A stretch of 64,000 nucleotides of DNA from positions 186,001-250,000 of the forward strand of contig NZ_JWJH01000001.1 in the NCBI RefSeq assembly GCF_000949865.1, read 5' to 3'. This document shows positions 49,794 through 57,241 of the stretch, piece after piece. The DNA comes from Rhizobium nepotum 39/7 (GTDB lineage: Bacteria > Pseudomonadota > Alphaproteobacteria > Rhizobiales > Rhizobiaceae). Each line of letters starts with the position of its first letter. Within the stretch, counting starts at the first letter, position 1. Below the pieces are notes generated by a model, which worked only from the letters and a program-made list of their open reading frames with translations, had not been told where the DNA came from and made no database searches. The translations under genes were made by a program, and so were the position numbers.

Positions 49794-50112
49794 GTGAATC
49801 CCGTTCCTTTTAACCGGTTATCTTGCTGCGCGAATAAAGGCATTCGCGGGCAAACACAAAATCGTTCGCTGGACCGCTTTGGCCGTGCGATTGGTGACGT
49901 GCATTATCAGATCATTCACGGCAAGTCCAGCCGGTAACCCCGCAAACAACCGCTAAAATGCGGAGGGTCCGCCAATCTTCCCGTCATGTCGAAACAAAAC
50001 CATCGCCGCGTCGCAAAATGGATATTGCCTCCGATGCCGATTTGCCATGTGTATAACATGTGCCGGAGCTATGCTTTCGGCTTCTGGCCGGTTCTTGAGG
50101 AGCAGATTGCGA
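49794..50112. other. Divergent intergenic region rpsU / soxB (319 bp)
   Basis: No ORF accepted. It holds CGCGAAT-aaaggc-ATTCGCG (49829-49848), a hairpin in the rpsU leader, and CATGT-GTATA-ACATG (50046-50060), a dyad 53 bp before soxB resembling GntR/FCD-type operators. GAGGAG at about 50097-50102 is the soxB ribosome site. Confidence 0.4.
50046..50060. promoter_or_regulatory. GntR-like operator dyad upstream of soxB
   Basis: CATGT-GTATA-ACATG, 53 bp before the soxB start. GntR/FCD regulators often use TGTATACA-like dyads, and sox operons respond to sarcosine or betaine breakdown. No regulator gene is adjacent, so this stays speculative. Confidence 0.3.
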
Positions 50113-51366
50113 ATGCGCAAATATTCCGTTTTTGCCGTGGCGCGCGAGGCGTTGCGGGGTCATAAAGGGTGGGATGCGCAATGGGCGTCGCCCGAGCCGC
50201 GTAAGGAATATGACGTCATCATCATCGGCGGCGGCGGCCACGGTCTCGGTGCCGCCTATTATCTGGCCAAGGAACACGGCATCACCAATATCGCGGTGCT
50301 GGAAAAGGGCTGGCTCGGCGGCGGCAATACCGGCCGCAACACCACCATCATCCGCTCCAATTATCTCTATGAAGAGAGCATGGACATCTATGAGCATTCC
50401 CTGAAATTATGGGAGGGCCTCAGCCAGGATCTCAATTACAACGTCATGTATTCGGCGCGCGGCGTGATGATGCTGTCGCACAATATTCACGACCAGCAGT
50501 CCTTCAAGCGACATATCAACGCCAACCGTCTTTACGGCATCGACAATGAGTGGCTGACGCCGGAACAGGCCAAGGCCTATTGCCCGCCGCTAGAAATTTC
50601 CGGTAATGCGCGCTATCCGATCAACGGTGCTGCCCTTCAGCGGCGCGGCGGCACGGCGCGCCACGATGCGGTTGCCTGGGGATATGCGCGGGCGGCCTCC
50701 GATCGCGGCGTGCACATCATCCAGAATTGCGAGGTTACGGCCATTCGCCGCGGATCGGACGGGGCGGTGACAGGCGTCGAGACCAATCGCGGTTTCATCG
50801 GCGCAAAGAAGATCGGCGTTTCCGCCGCCGGTCACTCCTCCGTTCTCATGAAGATGGCGGATGTGCGTGTGCCCCTGCATTCCAACCCGTTGCAGGCGCT
50901 GGTTTCGGAACCGCTGAAGCCGATCTTCCCTTGCGTCGTCATGTCCAACACGGTGCATGCCTATATATCGCAGTCCGACAAGGGTGAGCTCGTGATCGGC
51001 GCGGGCACCGACCAGTATAATTCCTATTCCCAGACCGGCGGTCTGCAGATCATCACCCACACGCTCGACGCCATCTGCGAACTGTTCCCGATCTTCCGCC
51101 GCGTCAAGATGATGCGCCAATGGGGTGGGATCACCGACAACACTCCCGATCGTTCCGCCATTCAGAGCGTGACGCCGGTGCCGAACCTCTTTGTCAATTG
51201 CGGTTGGGGCACGGGCGGCTTCAAGGCGACGCCGGGCTCTGCCAACCTGTTTGCGCATCTCATCGCGCGCGGCGAACCGCACCGCCTGGCGGCCGGGCTG
51301 ACGCTCGACCGTTTCCGCACCGGACGCCTCATCGACGAGGCCGCCGCCGCTGCCGTGGCGCACTGA
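50113..51366 (+). CDS. soxB: Sarcosine oxidase beta subunit
   Basis: A 417-residue flavoprotein. FAD motif DVIIIGGGGHGLGAAYYLAK at about residues 35-54, then LEKGWLGGGNTGRNTTIIRS, and RGGTARHDAVAWGYAR near 175 with the His to which FMN is covalently linked in the family. NCGWGTGGFKATPGSANLF near the C-terminus is the second flavin contact. With SoxA, D and G it oxidises sarcosine to glycine, making 5,10-methylene-THF and hydrogen peroxide. ATG at 50113 follows GAGGAG. It overlaps the following small gene (TGATG). Confidence 0.94.
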   Translation: MRKYSVFAVAREALRGHKGWDAQWASPEPRKEYDVIIIGGGGHGLGAAYYLAKEHGITNIAVLEKGWLGGGNTGRNTTIIRSNYLYEESMDIYEHSLKLWEGLSQDLNYNVMYSARGVMMLSHNIHDQQSFKRHINANRLYGIDNEWLTPEQAKAYCPPLEISGNARYPINGAALQRRGGTARHDAVAWGYARAASDRGVHIIQNCEVTAIRRGSDGAVTGVETNRGFIGAKKIGVSAAGHSSVLMKMADVRVPLHSNPLQALVSEPLKPIFPCVVMSNTVHAYISQSDKGELVIGAGTDQYNSYSQTGGLQIITHTLDAICELFPIFRRVKMMRQWGGITDNTPDRSAIQSVTPVPNLFVNCGWGTGGFKATPGSANLFAHLIARGEPHRLAAGLTLDRFRTGRLIDEAAAAAVAH

Positions 51367-51776
51367 TGCTGGCGGCGGTTCTGCTTTCGGCAAAGATAGG
51401 TGTTGCGGCGGCGGTCGTGCCGGCGGGCAATCTCATTCCCGAGGTGGGGGATTTTCGCAGCCAGAAAATCCAGAGAATGCAGGGTGAACGCGACTGGCCG
51501 TTCGTGGCAGAAAAAGGCCTGCTTCTCTGCGCGCCAAGCCTGGCGGACAAGCTGGTCTATTTCGTCGGCGAGAAGGAAAATGGCGGACAAGACGAACCCT
51601 TCGCGATCGACACCGACATGATGGCGGTTGCCATCATCAATATGGGTCGAGCCTCGGCGCTGAAACCATTCGATAATTTCGAGCAGCTCTTAAAGCGGCT
51701 TTCCCCCTTCGTTGCGATGGGAAAGCGGCTATGTGACCAACCCGCCGGAAGCGTCCTTCCGGAAAGTTCTCTTTGA
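51366..51776 (+). CDS. Small secreted protein inside the sox operon
   Basis: A 136-residue protein that starts at an ATG overlapping the soxB stop (TGATG) and ends 13 bp before the soxD start. The N-terminus (residues 1-23, AAVLLSAKIGVAAAVVPAG) looks like a signal peptide with a weak positive end. The mature part has DWPFVAEKGLLLCAPS and FAIDTDMMAVAIINMG, with Cys55 and Cys123 that may pair. It vaguely recalls YebY/DUF2511 periplasmic proteins, but I cannot prove this. No sarcosine oxidase subunit looks like it. Coding is supported by tight coupling to soxB and a clean frame. Confidence 0.6.
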   Translation: MLAAVLLSAKIGVAAAVVPAGNLIPEVGDFRSQKIQRMQGERDWPFVAEKGLLLCAPSLADKLVYFVGEKENGGQDEPFAIDTDMMAVAIINMGRASALKPFDNFEQLLKRLSPFVAMGKRLCDQPAGSVLPESSL

Positions 51777-51789
51777 AAGTGGAGCGACG

Positions 51790-52104
51790 ATGCTTCTGAT
51801 CCATTGCCCTTATTGCCGGGAAGACCGTTCCGAACTCGAATTTCGCTGGGCGGGCGAAGCCCATATCGCCCGGCCGCAAAACATCGCCGATATTTCCGAT
51901 GAGGCCTTCGCCGAATATTTCTTTATTCGCGACAATGACAAGGGGCTCGTCTTCGAGCGCTGGCGTCACATTCACGGTTGTGGCCGGTTCTTCAACGCCG
52001 CCCGCGATTCGGTCAGCGACAAATTCCTGATGACCTACAAGGCAGGCGAACCGAAACCGGATGCCGAGGCGGTCCTTTCCGCGCAAAAGGGAGCTGCGCA
52101 ATGA
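51790..52104 (+). CDS. soxD: Sarcosine oxidase delta subunit
   Basis: A 104-residue zinc-binding subunit. Zinc ligands: Cys6 and Cys9 in IHCPYCREDR and, in RHIHGCGRFFNAAR, a His (60 or 62) with Cys64. SELEFRWAGEAHI after the first pair is also characteristic. It stabilises the alpha-beta core. GGAG at 51781 lies before the ATG at 51790, and the stop overlaps the soxA ATG (ATGA). Confidence 0.93.
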   Translation: MLLIHCPYCREDRSELEFRWAGEAHIARPQNIADISDEAFAEYFFIRDNDKGLVFERWRHIHGCGRFFNAARDSVSDKFLMTYKAGEPKPDAEAVLSAQKGAAQ

Positions 52105-55061
52105 GCGGTGATTATCGTATCAAGGGCGCTGGCCGCCTGACACCCGCCAGAACGGCGCGCTTCACCTTCGACGGCAAGATCTATCAGGCGCTGGAAGGCG
52201 ACACCGTTGCATCGGCGCTTCTGGCAAATGGCGTGCATCTGATCGGCCGTTCGTTCAAATATCACCGGCCGCGCGGTTTTCTGTCCGCCGGCCCGGAGGA
52301 GCCGAATGCGCTGATCGACGTCTCGCGCGACAGCATGCGCAAGCAGCCCAACGTACGCGCCACGGTGCAGGATGTGTTCGATGGCGCCATCATCGCTTCG
52401 CAGAACCGCTTTCCGTCGTTGTCTTTTGATATCAGCGCGATCAACGACTTCCTTTCGCCAATGTTTGCGGCTGGTTTTTACTACAAGACCTTCATGTGGC
52501 CGAAGGCCGCATGGCACAAGATTTATGAACCGATCATCCGTCGCGCCGCCGGTCTCGGCAAGGCGCCGACCGAGCCGGATGCGGATCATTACTCCGGCCG
52601 TTACGCCCATTGCGACGTGCTGGTGGCCGGCGGCGGTGTAGCGGGACTTACAGCGGCGCTTGCCGCTGCAAAAACTGGCGCCAGTGTCATTCTGGTTGAT
52701 GAGAATGCCGAAATCGGCGGCGCGCTGCGTTTCGATACTGGAACGGTCATCGACGGCCTTCCCGGATATGACTGGGCGCAGAAGGTTCTCACTGAACTGA
52801 AATCGCTGCCCAATGTGCGTGTTTTGATCCGCACGACGGCTTTCGGTTATTACAACCATAATTTCGTGGCGCTGGCCGAACGCGTAACCGATCACCTCGC
52901 CACGCCCGCCAAACACCAGCCGCGTGAAAGACTGTGGCAGGTTCGCGCCAGGAAGGTCGTTCTGGCGGCAGGCGCGATCGAGCGTCATATGGTCTTTGCC
53001 AATAACGACCGCCCCGGCATCATGCTGGCCTCCGCCGCCCGCATCTATCTCAATCATTACGGCGTGGCCGTCGGCAATAATGTCGGTGTCTATACCGCTC
53101 ATGATTCCGCCTATGAGACGGCATTCGATCTGAAAAAGGCCGGCGTCAAGATTGCCGCCATCGTCGATTGCCGCGAGAACCCCGATCGACGGTTGCTGGA
53201 CGAGGCGCGGGCGCTGGGCATCGAGGTGCTGGCGGGCCACAGCGTTTACGATACGTCAGGGCGGCTTCGCGTTTCTTCCATGAGCGTTGGCCGCAATGGC
53301 GGTTCGAACAAGCGCAAGATCGCTATCGACGCGCTCGTCGTTTCGGCGGGCTGGACGCCTTCGGTACATCTCTTTTCGCAATCGCGCGGTAAGCTGAAGT
53401 ATGATGCGGATAACCAGCGTTTCCTGCCGGATATCCACGTGCAGAACTGCGTGTCAGTCGGGGCCTGCAACGGCACGGACGATCTGGCCGCGCTGATTGC
53501 CGAGGCGGCTTCCGCAGGCGGTGGTGCCGTGGAATTCTCCGGCGAGAATGCGCGCGCCTGGACCGGCGGCATGATCGGTGCTGCCGAAGGGGCGGGCGAG
53601 GGCACCGGGGTCAAGGCCTTCATCGATTTCCAGCATGATGTCTGCGCCAAGGATATTCGCCTTGCCGTGCGCGAAGGCATGCATTCGGTGGAGCATATCA
53701 AGCGCTTCACCACCAATGGCATGGCGTCCGATCAGGGCAAGATGTCCAATATGCACGGGCTCGCCATTGCCTCGGAAGCGCTTGGGCGGGACCTGCCGAA
53801 GGTCGGCCTCACCACCTTCCGCCAACCCTATACGCCGGTAACTTTCGGCACGCTCATCAACCATTCGCGCGGCGCGCTGTTCGACCCCACCCGCAAGACG
53901 CCGATGCACGATGAAGAGGCGGCAGCAGGCGCCCTCTTCGAGGATGTAGGCAACTGGAAACGCGCATGGTTCTTTCCGCGTGGCGGCGAGGATATGCACG
54001 AGGCGCTCAACCGCGAATGCAAGACGGTGCGCGAAAGTGTTGGCGTTTTCGATGCCTCGACACTCGGCAAGATCGAGGTCGTTGGCCCGGATGCGGCGAA
54101 GTTCCTGAACCTCATCTACACCAATGCCTGGGACACACTGAAACCCGGCCGCTGCCGCTACGGCATCATGACCCGCGAGGACGGCTTCGTTTACGACGAC
54201 GGCGTTGTCGGGCGTCTTTCCGAGGACCGTTTTCATGTGACGACGACAACGGGCGGCGCACCGCGCGTTCTCCAGCATATGGAGGACTATCTCCAGACCG
54301 AATTCCCCGAGCTGAATGTCTGGCTGACATCGGTAACCGAGCAATGGGCGGTGATTGCCGTGCAGGGGCCGAAGGCGCGTGAGGTGATCGCGCCTTTCGT
54401 CGAGGGTATCGATATTTCGCCGGAGGCCTTCCCGCATATGGCGGTGGCCGAAGGCACCTTCTGCGGTGTGCCCACGCGGCTTTTCCGCGTGTCCTTCACC
54501 GGTGAGCTTGGCTTCGAAATCAACGTTCCGGCCGATTACGGCGCTGCCGTCTGGACCGCGATCCGCGAAAGGGCCGAAGCCGTGGGCGGTTGCCTCTATG
54601 GCACCGAGACCATGCACATATTGCGTGCGGAAAAGGGTTACATCATCGTCGGGCAGGACACGGACGGTACAGTGACGCCTGATGATGCCGGGCTTGCCTG
54701 GGCCGTTTCCAAAAAGAAGACGGATTTCGTCGGTATTCGCGGCCTCAAGCGTCCGGATCTGATGCGCTCCGGCCGCAAGCAGCTTGTCGGCCTGAAGACG
54801 AAGGATCGCCTGACCGTTCCGGAAGAAGGCGGCCAGATCGTCGTCGATCCGAACCAGCCGAAACCCATGATCATGCTCGGTCATGTCACCTCCGCCTACT
54901 GGTCGGAAAATCTCGGCCATTCCATCGCGTTTGCGCTGGTGGCGGATGGCAGGGCGCGCATGGGCGAAACGCTCTATATCCCTCTTGCCGATAAAACTAT
55001 TGCCGTCGAAGTGACCGATATGGTCTTCCTCGACAAGGAAGGAGCCCGTCTCAATGGCTGA
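52101..55061 (+). CDS. soxA: Sarcosine oxidase alpha subunit
   Basis: A 986-residue subunit. N-terminal 2Fe-2S-like fold without cysteines (FTFDGKIYQALEGDTVASAL), then NAD-binding pyridine nucleotide-disulfide domain (VLVAGGGVAGLTAALAAAKT near 170, VVLAAGAIERHMVFANNDRPG near 290), and from about 600 a GcvT/aminomethyltransferase domain (GVFDASTLGKIEVVGPDAAKF, ITREDGFVYDDGVVG-like TREDGFVYDDGVVG, FTGELGFEINVP), which binds tetrahydrofolate and captures the formaldehyde unit. Length matches the family. It follows soxD with an ATGA overlap and overlaps soxG by 8 bases. Confidence 0.95.
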   Translation: MSGDYRIKGAGRLTPARTARFTFDGKIYQALEGDTVASALLANGVHLIGRSFKYHRPRGFLSAGPEEPNALIDVSRDSMRKQPNVRATVQDVFDGAIIASQNRFPSLSFDISAINDFLSPMFAAGFYYKTFMWPKAAWHKIYEPIIRRAAGLGKAPTEPDADHYSGRYAHCDVLVAGGGVAGLTAALAAAKTGASVILVDENAEIGGALRFDTGTVIDGLPGYDWAQKVLTELKSLPNVRVLIRTTAFGYYNHNFVALAERVTDHLATPAKHQPRERLWQVRARKVVLAAGAIERHMVFANNDRPGIMLASAARIYLNHYGVAVGNNVGVYTAHDSAYETAFDLKKAGVKIAAIVDCRENPDRRLLDEARALGIEVLAGHSVYDTSGRLRVSSMSVGRNGGSNKRKIAIDALVVSAGWTPSVHLFSQSRGKLKYDADNQRFLPDIHVQNCVSVGACNGTDDLAALIAEAASAGGGAVEFSGENARAWTGGMIGAAEGAGEGTGVKAFIDFQHDVCAKDIRLAVREGMHSVEHIKRFTTNGMASDQGKMSNMHGLAIASEALGRDLPKVGLTTFRQPYTPVTFGTLINHSRGALFDPTRKTPMHDEEAAAGALFEDVGNWKRAWFFPRGGEDMHEALNRECKTVRESVGVFDASTLGKIEVVGPDAAKFLNLIYTNAWDTLKPGRCRYGIMTREDGFVYDDGVVGRLSEDRFHVTTTTGGAPRVLQHMEDYLQTEFPELNVWLTSVTEQWAVIAVQGPKAREVIAPFVEGIDISPEAFPHMAVAEGTFCGVPTRLFRVSFTGELGFEINVPADYGAAVWTAIRERAEAVGGCLYGTETMHILRAEKGYIIVGQDTDGTVTPDDAGLAWAVSKKKTDFVGIRGLKRPDLMRSGRKQLVGLKTKDRLTVPEEGGQIVVDPNQPKPMIMLGHVTSAYWSENLGHSIAFALVADGRARMGETLYIPLADKTIAVEVTDMVFLDKEGARLNG

Positions 55062-55608
55062 CAAGCTTCACGCAAAACGCAAATCCGTGCTTGAGGATTT
55101 CCACGGCGGCTCGCGCTTCGTCTCGCTGAAGTCCGCCGCTTCGGCGTCGCGACTGTCGCTGCGGGCAAGGGAAAGTGCCCTGCCTGCCTTGTCGGAGGCG
55201 CTTGGTTTCACCCTGCCGACCAGCCCGAAAAGCTCCGTCACATCGGGTCTGCGTTCTGCCCTCTGGATCGGCCCGGACGAATGGCTGGTCATCGATCAGG
55301 GCGAAAGCGACCTGATGGCGGCACTCGCCGGCGTTTCCGGTCTGTTTTCGGCAACCGACATCTCCCACCGCAACACGGCCGTCATCGTCTCCGGTCCCGG
55401 CGCGGAAGCAGCACTTAATGCCGGTTGTCCGCAGGAGCTATCGCTCGAAAAATTCCCGGTCGGTGCATGCTCGCGCACGGTTTTCGGCAAGGCGGAAGTC
55501 GTGCTACTGCGCGTGGCTGACGATACGTTCCGGGTGGAGTGCTGGCGCTCCTTTGCCGAATATGTCGGCGGCCTGTTGCAGGAAGCGGCGCAGGACGTGG
55601 CGGTTTAG
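55054..55608 (+). CDS. soxG: Sarcosine oxidase gamma subunit
   Basis: A 184-residue subunit with GcvT-like fold. SGLRSALWIGPDEWLVIDQG near residue 65 and ATDISHRNTAVIVSGPGAEA near 105, then LNAGCPQELSLEKFPVGACSRTVFGKAEVVLLR are the family blocks. It contacts the alpha C-terminal domain. GGAG precedes the ATG, which overlaps the soxA end by 8 bases. Its stop codon lies within the terminator stem. Confidence 0.92.
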   Translation: MADKLHAKRKSVLEDFHGGSRFVSLKSAASASRLSLRARESALPALSEALGFTLPTSPKSSVTSGLRSALWIGPDEWLVIDQGESDLMAALAGVSGLFSATDISHRNTAVIVSGPGAEAALNAGCPQELSLEKFPVGACSRTVFGKAEVVLLRVADDTFRVECWRSFAEYVGGLLQEAAQDVAV

Positions 55609-55644
55609 AGTATCCGTTTTGATTAAGCGGATACTCTAGTTTTT
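55606..55644 (+). terminator. Terminator of the sox operon containing both flanking stop codons
   Basis: TAGAGTATCCG (55606-55616) and CGGATACTCTA (55628-55638) form a perfect 11-bp stem; GTTTTT follows. The TAG of soxG is the left end of the stem and the TAG of the converging DUF2332 gene is its right end on the other strand. The minus strand has no T-tract. Confidence 0.88.
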
Positions 55645-56676
55645 CCATCCCCGCCATTCCACCCATCGGCCATGGAAATCGGCGCGGCCGATTTCCTGCT
55701 TCTCGCCGGTCGGCCAGATTTGCAGGGTGATCGCGGCGTTGCCCGGCGTTGTGTCCGCCTCCATTTGCAGGCGGGCAAGCGGGGCATCGGGCGTGGCGTG
55801 GGCTCCGGCCTCGGCAATCAATGCCTCGCCCGCCTGTTTCAGCGCATCGGGCAGATATTGCCAGGCGATGGAGTGGTAGACGACATGGGCAGCGCCCGGA
55901 TGTTGCGTGGCAAGGCGGCGTTTCAGCCAGTCGATTGCGTCGGCCTTTTCGACATGCAAGCCGTTTTCCACCGCAATCCTGAGGGCGGCGGCCGTGCGTT
56001 GCAGCCTGTCGGTCTGATCGGCCCAGACATAGGACATCAGCCGCAACCGGTCCTCGGCTGACAACGGATCGAGCGGGTTGAGATCGCAGCCGGCGCGCTC
56101 GACGACCTCGACCCGCGTGTCGGGCGGGGCGTTTCCGCGCCATTCCGGCGACATGGACACCTCGGATTGTTCGCCCCATGCGAGATCGCCGAGACGATAC
56201 TGGTAACGGTCAAATTGTAGATTCAACCCGGCGCTGGCGCCGACCTCTGAAAGGACCAGCGGTTTGTCGAAAAGCTCCGCAATGGAAAGAAAGCCCGGCA
56301 GCAGCACGGCGGAACGGCGGACCTCGTTGGTCTGTGGCGGCGATTTCAGCCTTTCGAGGATGAAGCTCGAATGGAAACGCAAAGCACTTGCGCAAGCCTG
56401 CCAAAGCGCATCCTCGTTTTCAGGAGCAATATCGACAAGCGGCGCGATCTTATCCTCAATGACAAGCGCGTGCAGGGCGCCGGCCAGCCGCAGGGGCACG
56501 GAATCGCCTGAGGGACCAACATCGCCGGGCCAGGACAAAATCATCCTGCCCACTTCCGTCTCGCGGTCCAGCCGCGCCGCCACCGAGCGGCAAAGCCGTG
56601 CGGTAAAGGGCGAACCGAGGCTGTCGCAGGCTCTTGCCTGAGCGAGAAACGCATTCCTTACGGCTTCGTCATGCAT
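55636..56676 (-). CDS. DUF2332 family protein
   Basis: A 346-residue cytoplasmic protein of the DUF2332 family. Recognisable parts: ACDSLGSPFTARLCRSVAARL at the start, LVLSEVGASAGLNLQFDRYQYRLG near residue 148 (the family's methyltransferase-like ELGASAGLNL motif), and VVYHSIAWQYLP near 275. The fold may be SAM-methyltransferase derived, but no activity is established. It converges with soxG and shares the terminator stem; MaoC-type hydratase gene is 22 bp upstream on the same strand, possibly one transcript. Confidence 0.82.
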   Translation of the reverse strand: MHDEAVRNAFLAQARACDSLGSPFTARLCRSVAARLDRETEVGRMILSWPGDVGPSGDSVPLRLAGALHALVIEDKIAPLVDIAPENEDALWQACASALRFHSSFILERLKSPPQTNEVRRSAVLLPGFLSIAELFDKPLVLSEVGASAGLNLQFDRYQYRLGDLAWGEQSEVSMSPEWRGNAPPDTRVEVVERAGCDLNPLDPLSAEDRLRLMSYVWADQTDRLQRTAAALRIAVENGLHVEKADAIDWLKRRLATQHPGAAHVVYHSIAWQYLPDALKQAGEALIAEAGAHATPDAPLARLQMEADTTPGNAAITLQIWPTGEKQEIGRADFHGRWVEWRGWKN

Positions 56677-56698
56677 GCGGTCTTTTCCTTGCCAGGTC

Positions 56699-57187
56699 TT
56701 AGGCCTCTTCCGGTCTATCTTCCGGATTGAACTGCGTGATGGTGGTCCAGCGGGCGGTGAGCGCCGGTTTTTTCTCGTTTTCGATCTCCACCGTCACATC
56801 ATAGGTCGTCACCAGCATGGCGGCGCCGCGAAAACGCGCCTCGGCCAAAGTGAAACGGCCACGCACCCGTGCTCCGCTTTTGACCGGGGTCACGAAGCGG
56901 ACGGCGTCAAAGCCGTAATTGATGCCCATGGTCGTTTCGCGAATGCGGGGCAGGGCATCGTAATTCAGCGCCGACAGCAGCGAGAGCGTCAGGAACCCGT
57001 GCGCTATGGTGCCACCGAAGGGGCTTTCCGCCTTGGCCCGCTCCGGGTCGCTATGGATAAACTGTTCGTCCAGCGTTGCTTTTCCGAAGGCGTTTATCAT
57101 CGCCTGGTCGACGGTGATCCAGTCGGAAACGCCCATTTCCGTGCCGACGAGATTTTTCATCTCCGCCAGTCCAATGTCCTTTGCCAT
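56699..57187 (-). CDS. MaoC-family (R)-specific hydratase-like protein
   Basis: A 162-residue hot-dog fold protein. The catalytic Asp/His pair of R-hydratases is in ATLDEQFIHSDPERAKAESPFGGTIAHGF near residue 38-65 (Asp-Phe-Ile-His; the motif D...HTD is D...HSD). Relatives hydrate trans-2-enoyl-CoA to (R)-3-hydroxyacyl-CoA or act on other CoA thioesters. The substrate cannot be assigned. GAGGTAAC precedes the ATG at 57187. Lies upstream of DUF2332 with a 22-bp gap. Confidence 0.85.
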   Translation of the reverse strand: MAKDIGLAEMKNLVGTEMGVSDWITVDQAMINAFGKATLDEQFIHSDPERAKAESPFGGTIAHGFLTLSLLSALNYDALPRIRETTMGINYGFDAVRFVTPVKSGARVRGRFTLAEARFRGAAMLVTTYDVTVEIENEKKPALTARWTTITQFNPEDRPEEA

Positions 57188-57241
57188 GTTACCTCGTTTG
57201 GGTTGTCTCGCGGAACTTATAAAGCTGCCGGGGCCAGGCGA

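Noticed and set aside
53454-55064. Long open frame antisense to soxA (about 536 codons)
   Set aside because: Shadow of a well-recognised sarcosine oxidase alpha subunit; no recognisable motifs and no ribosome site.
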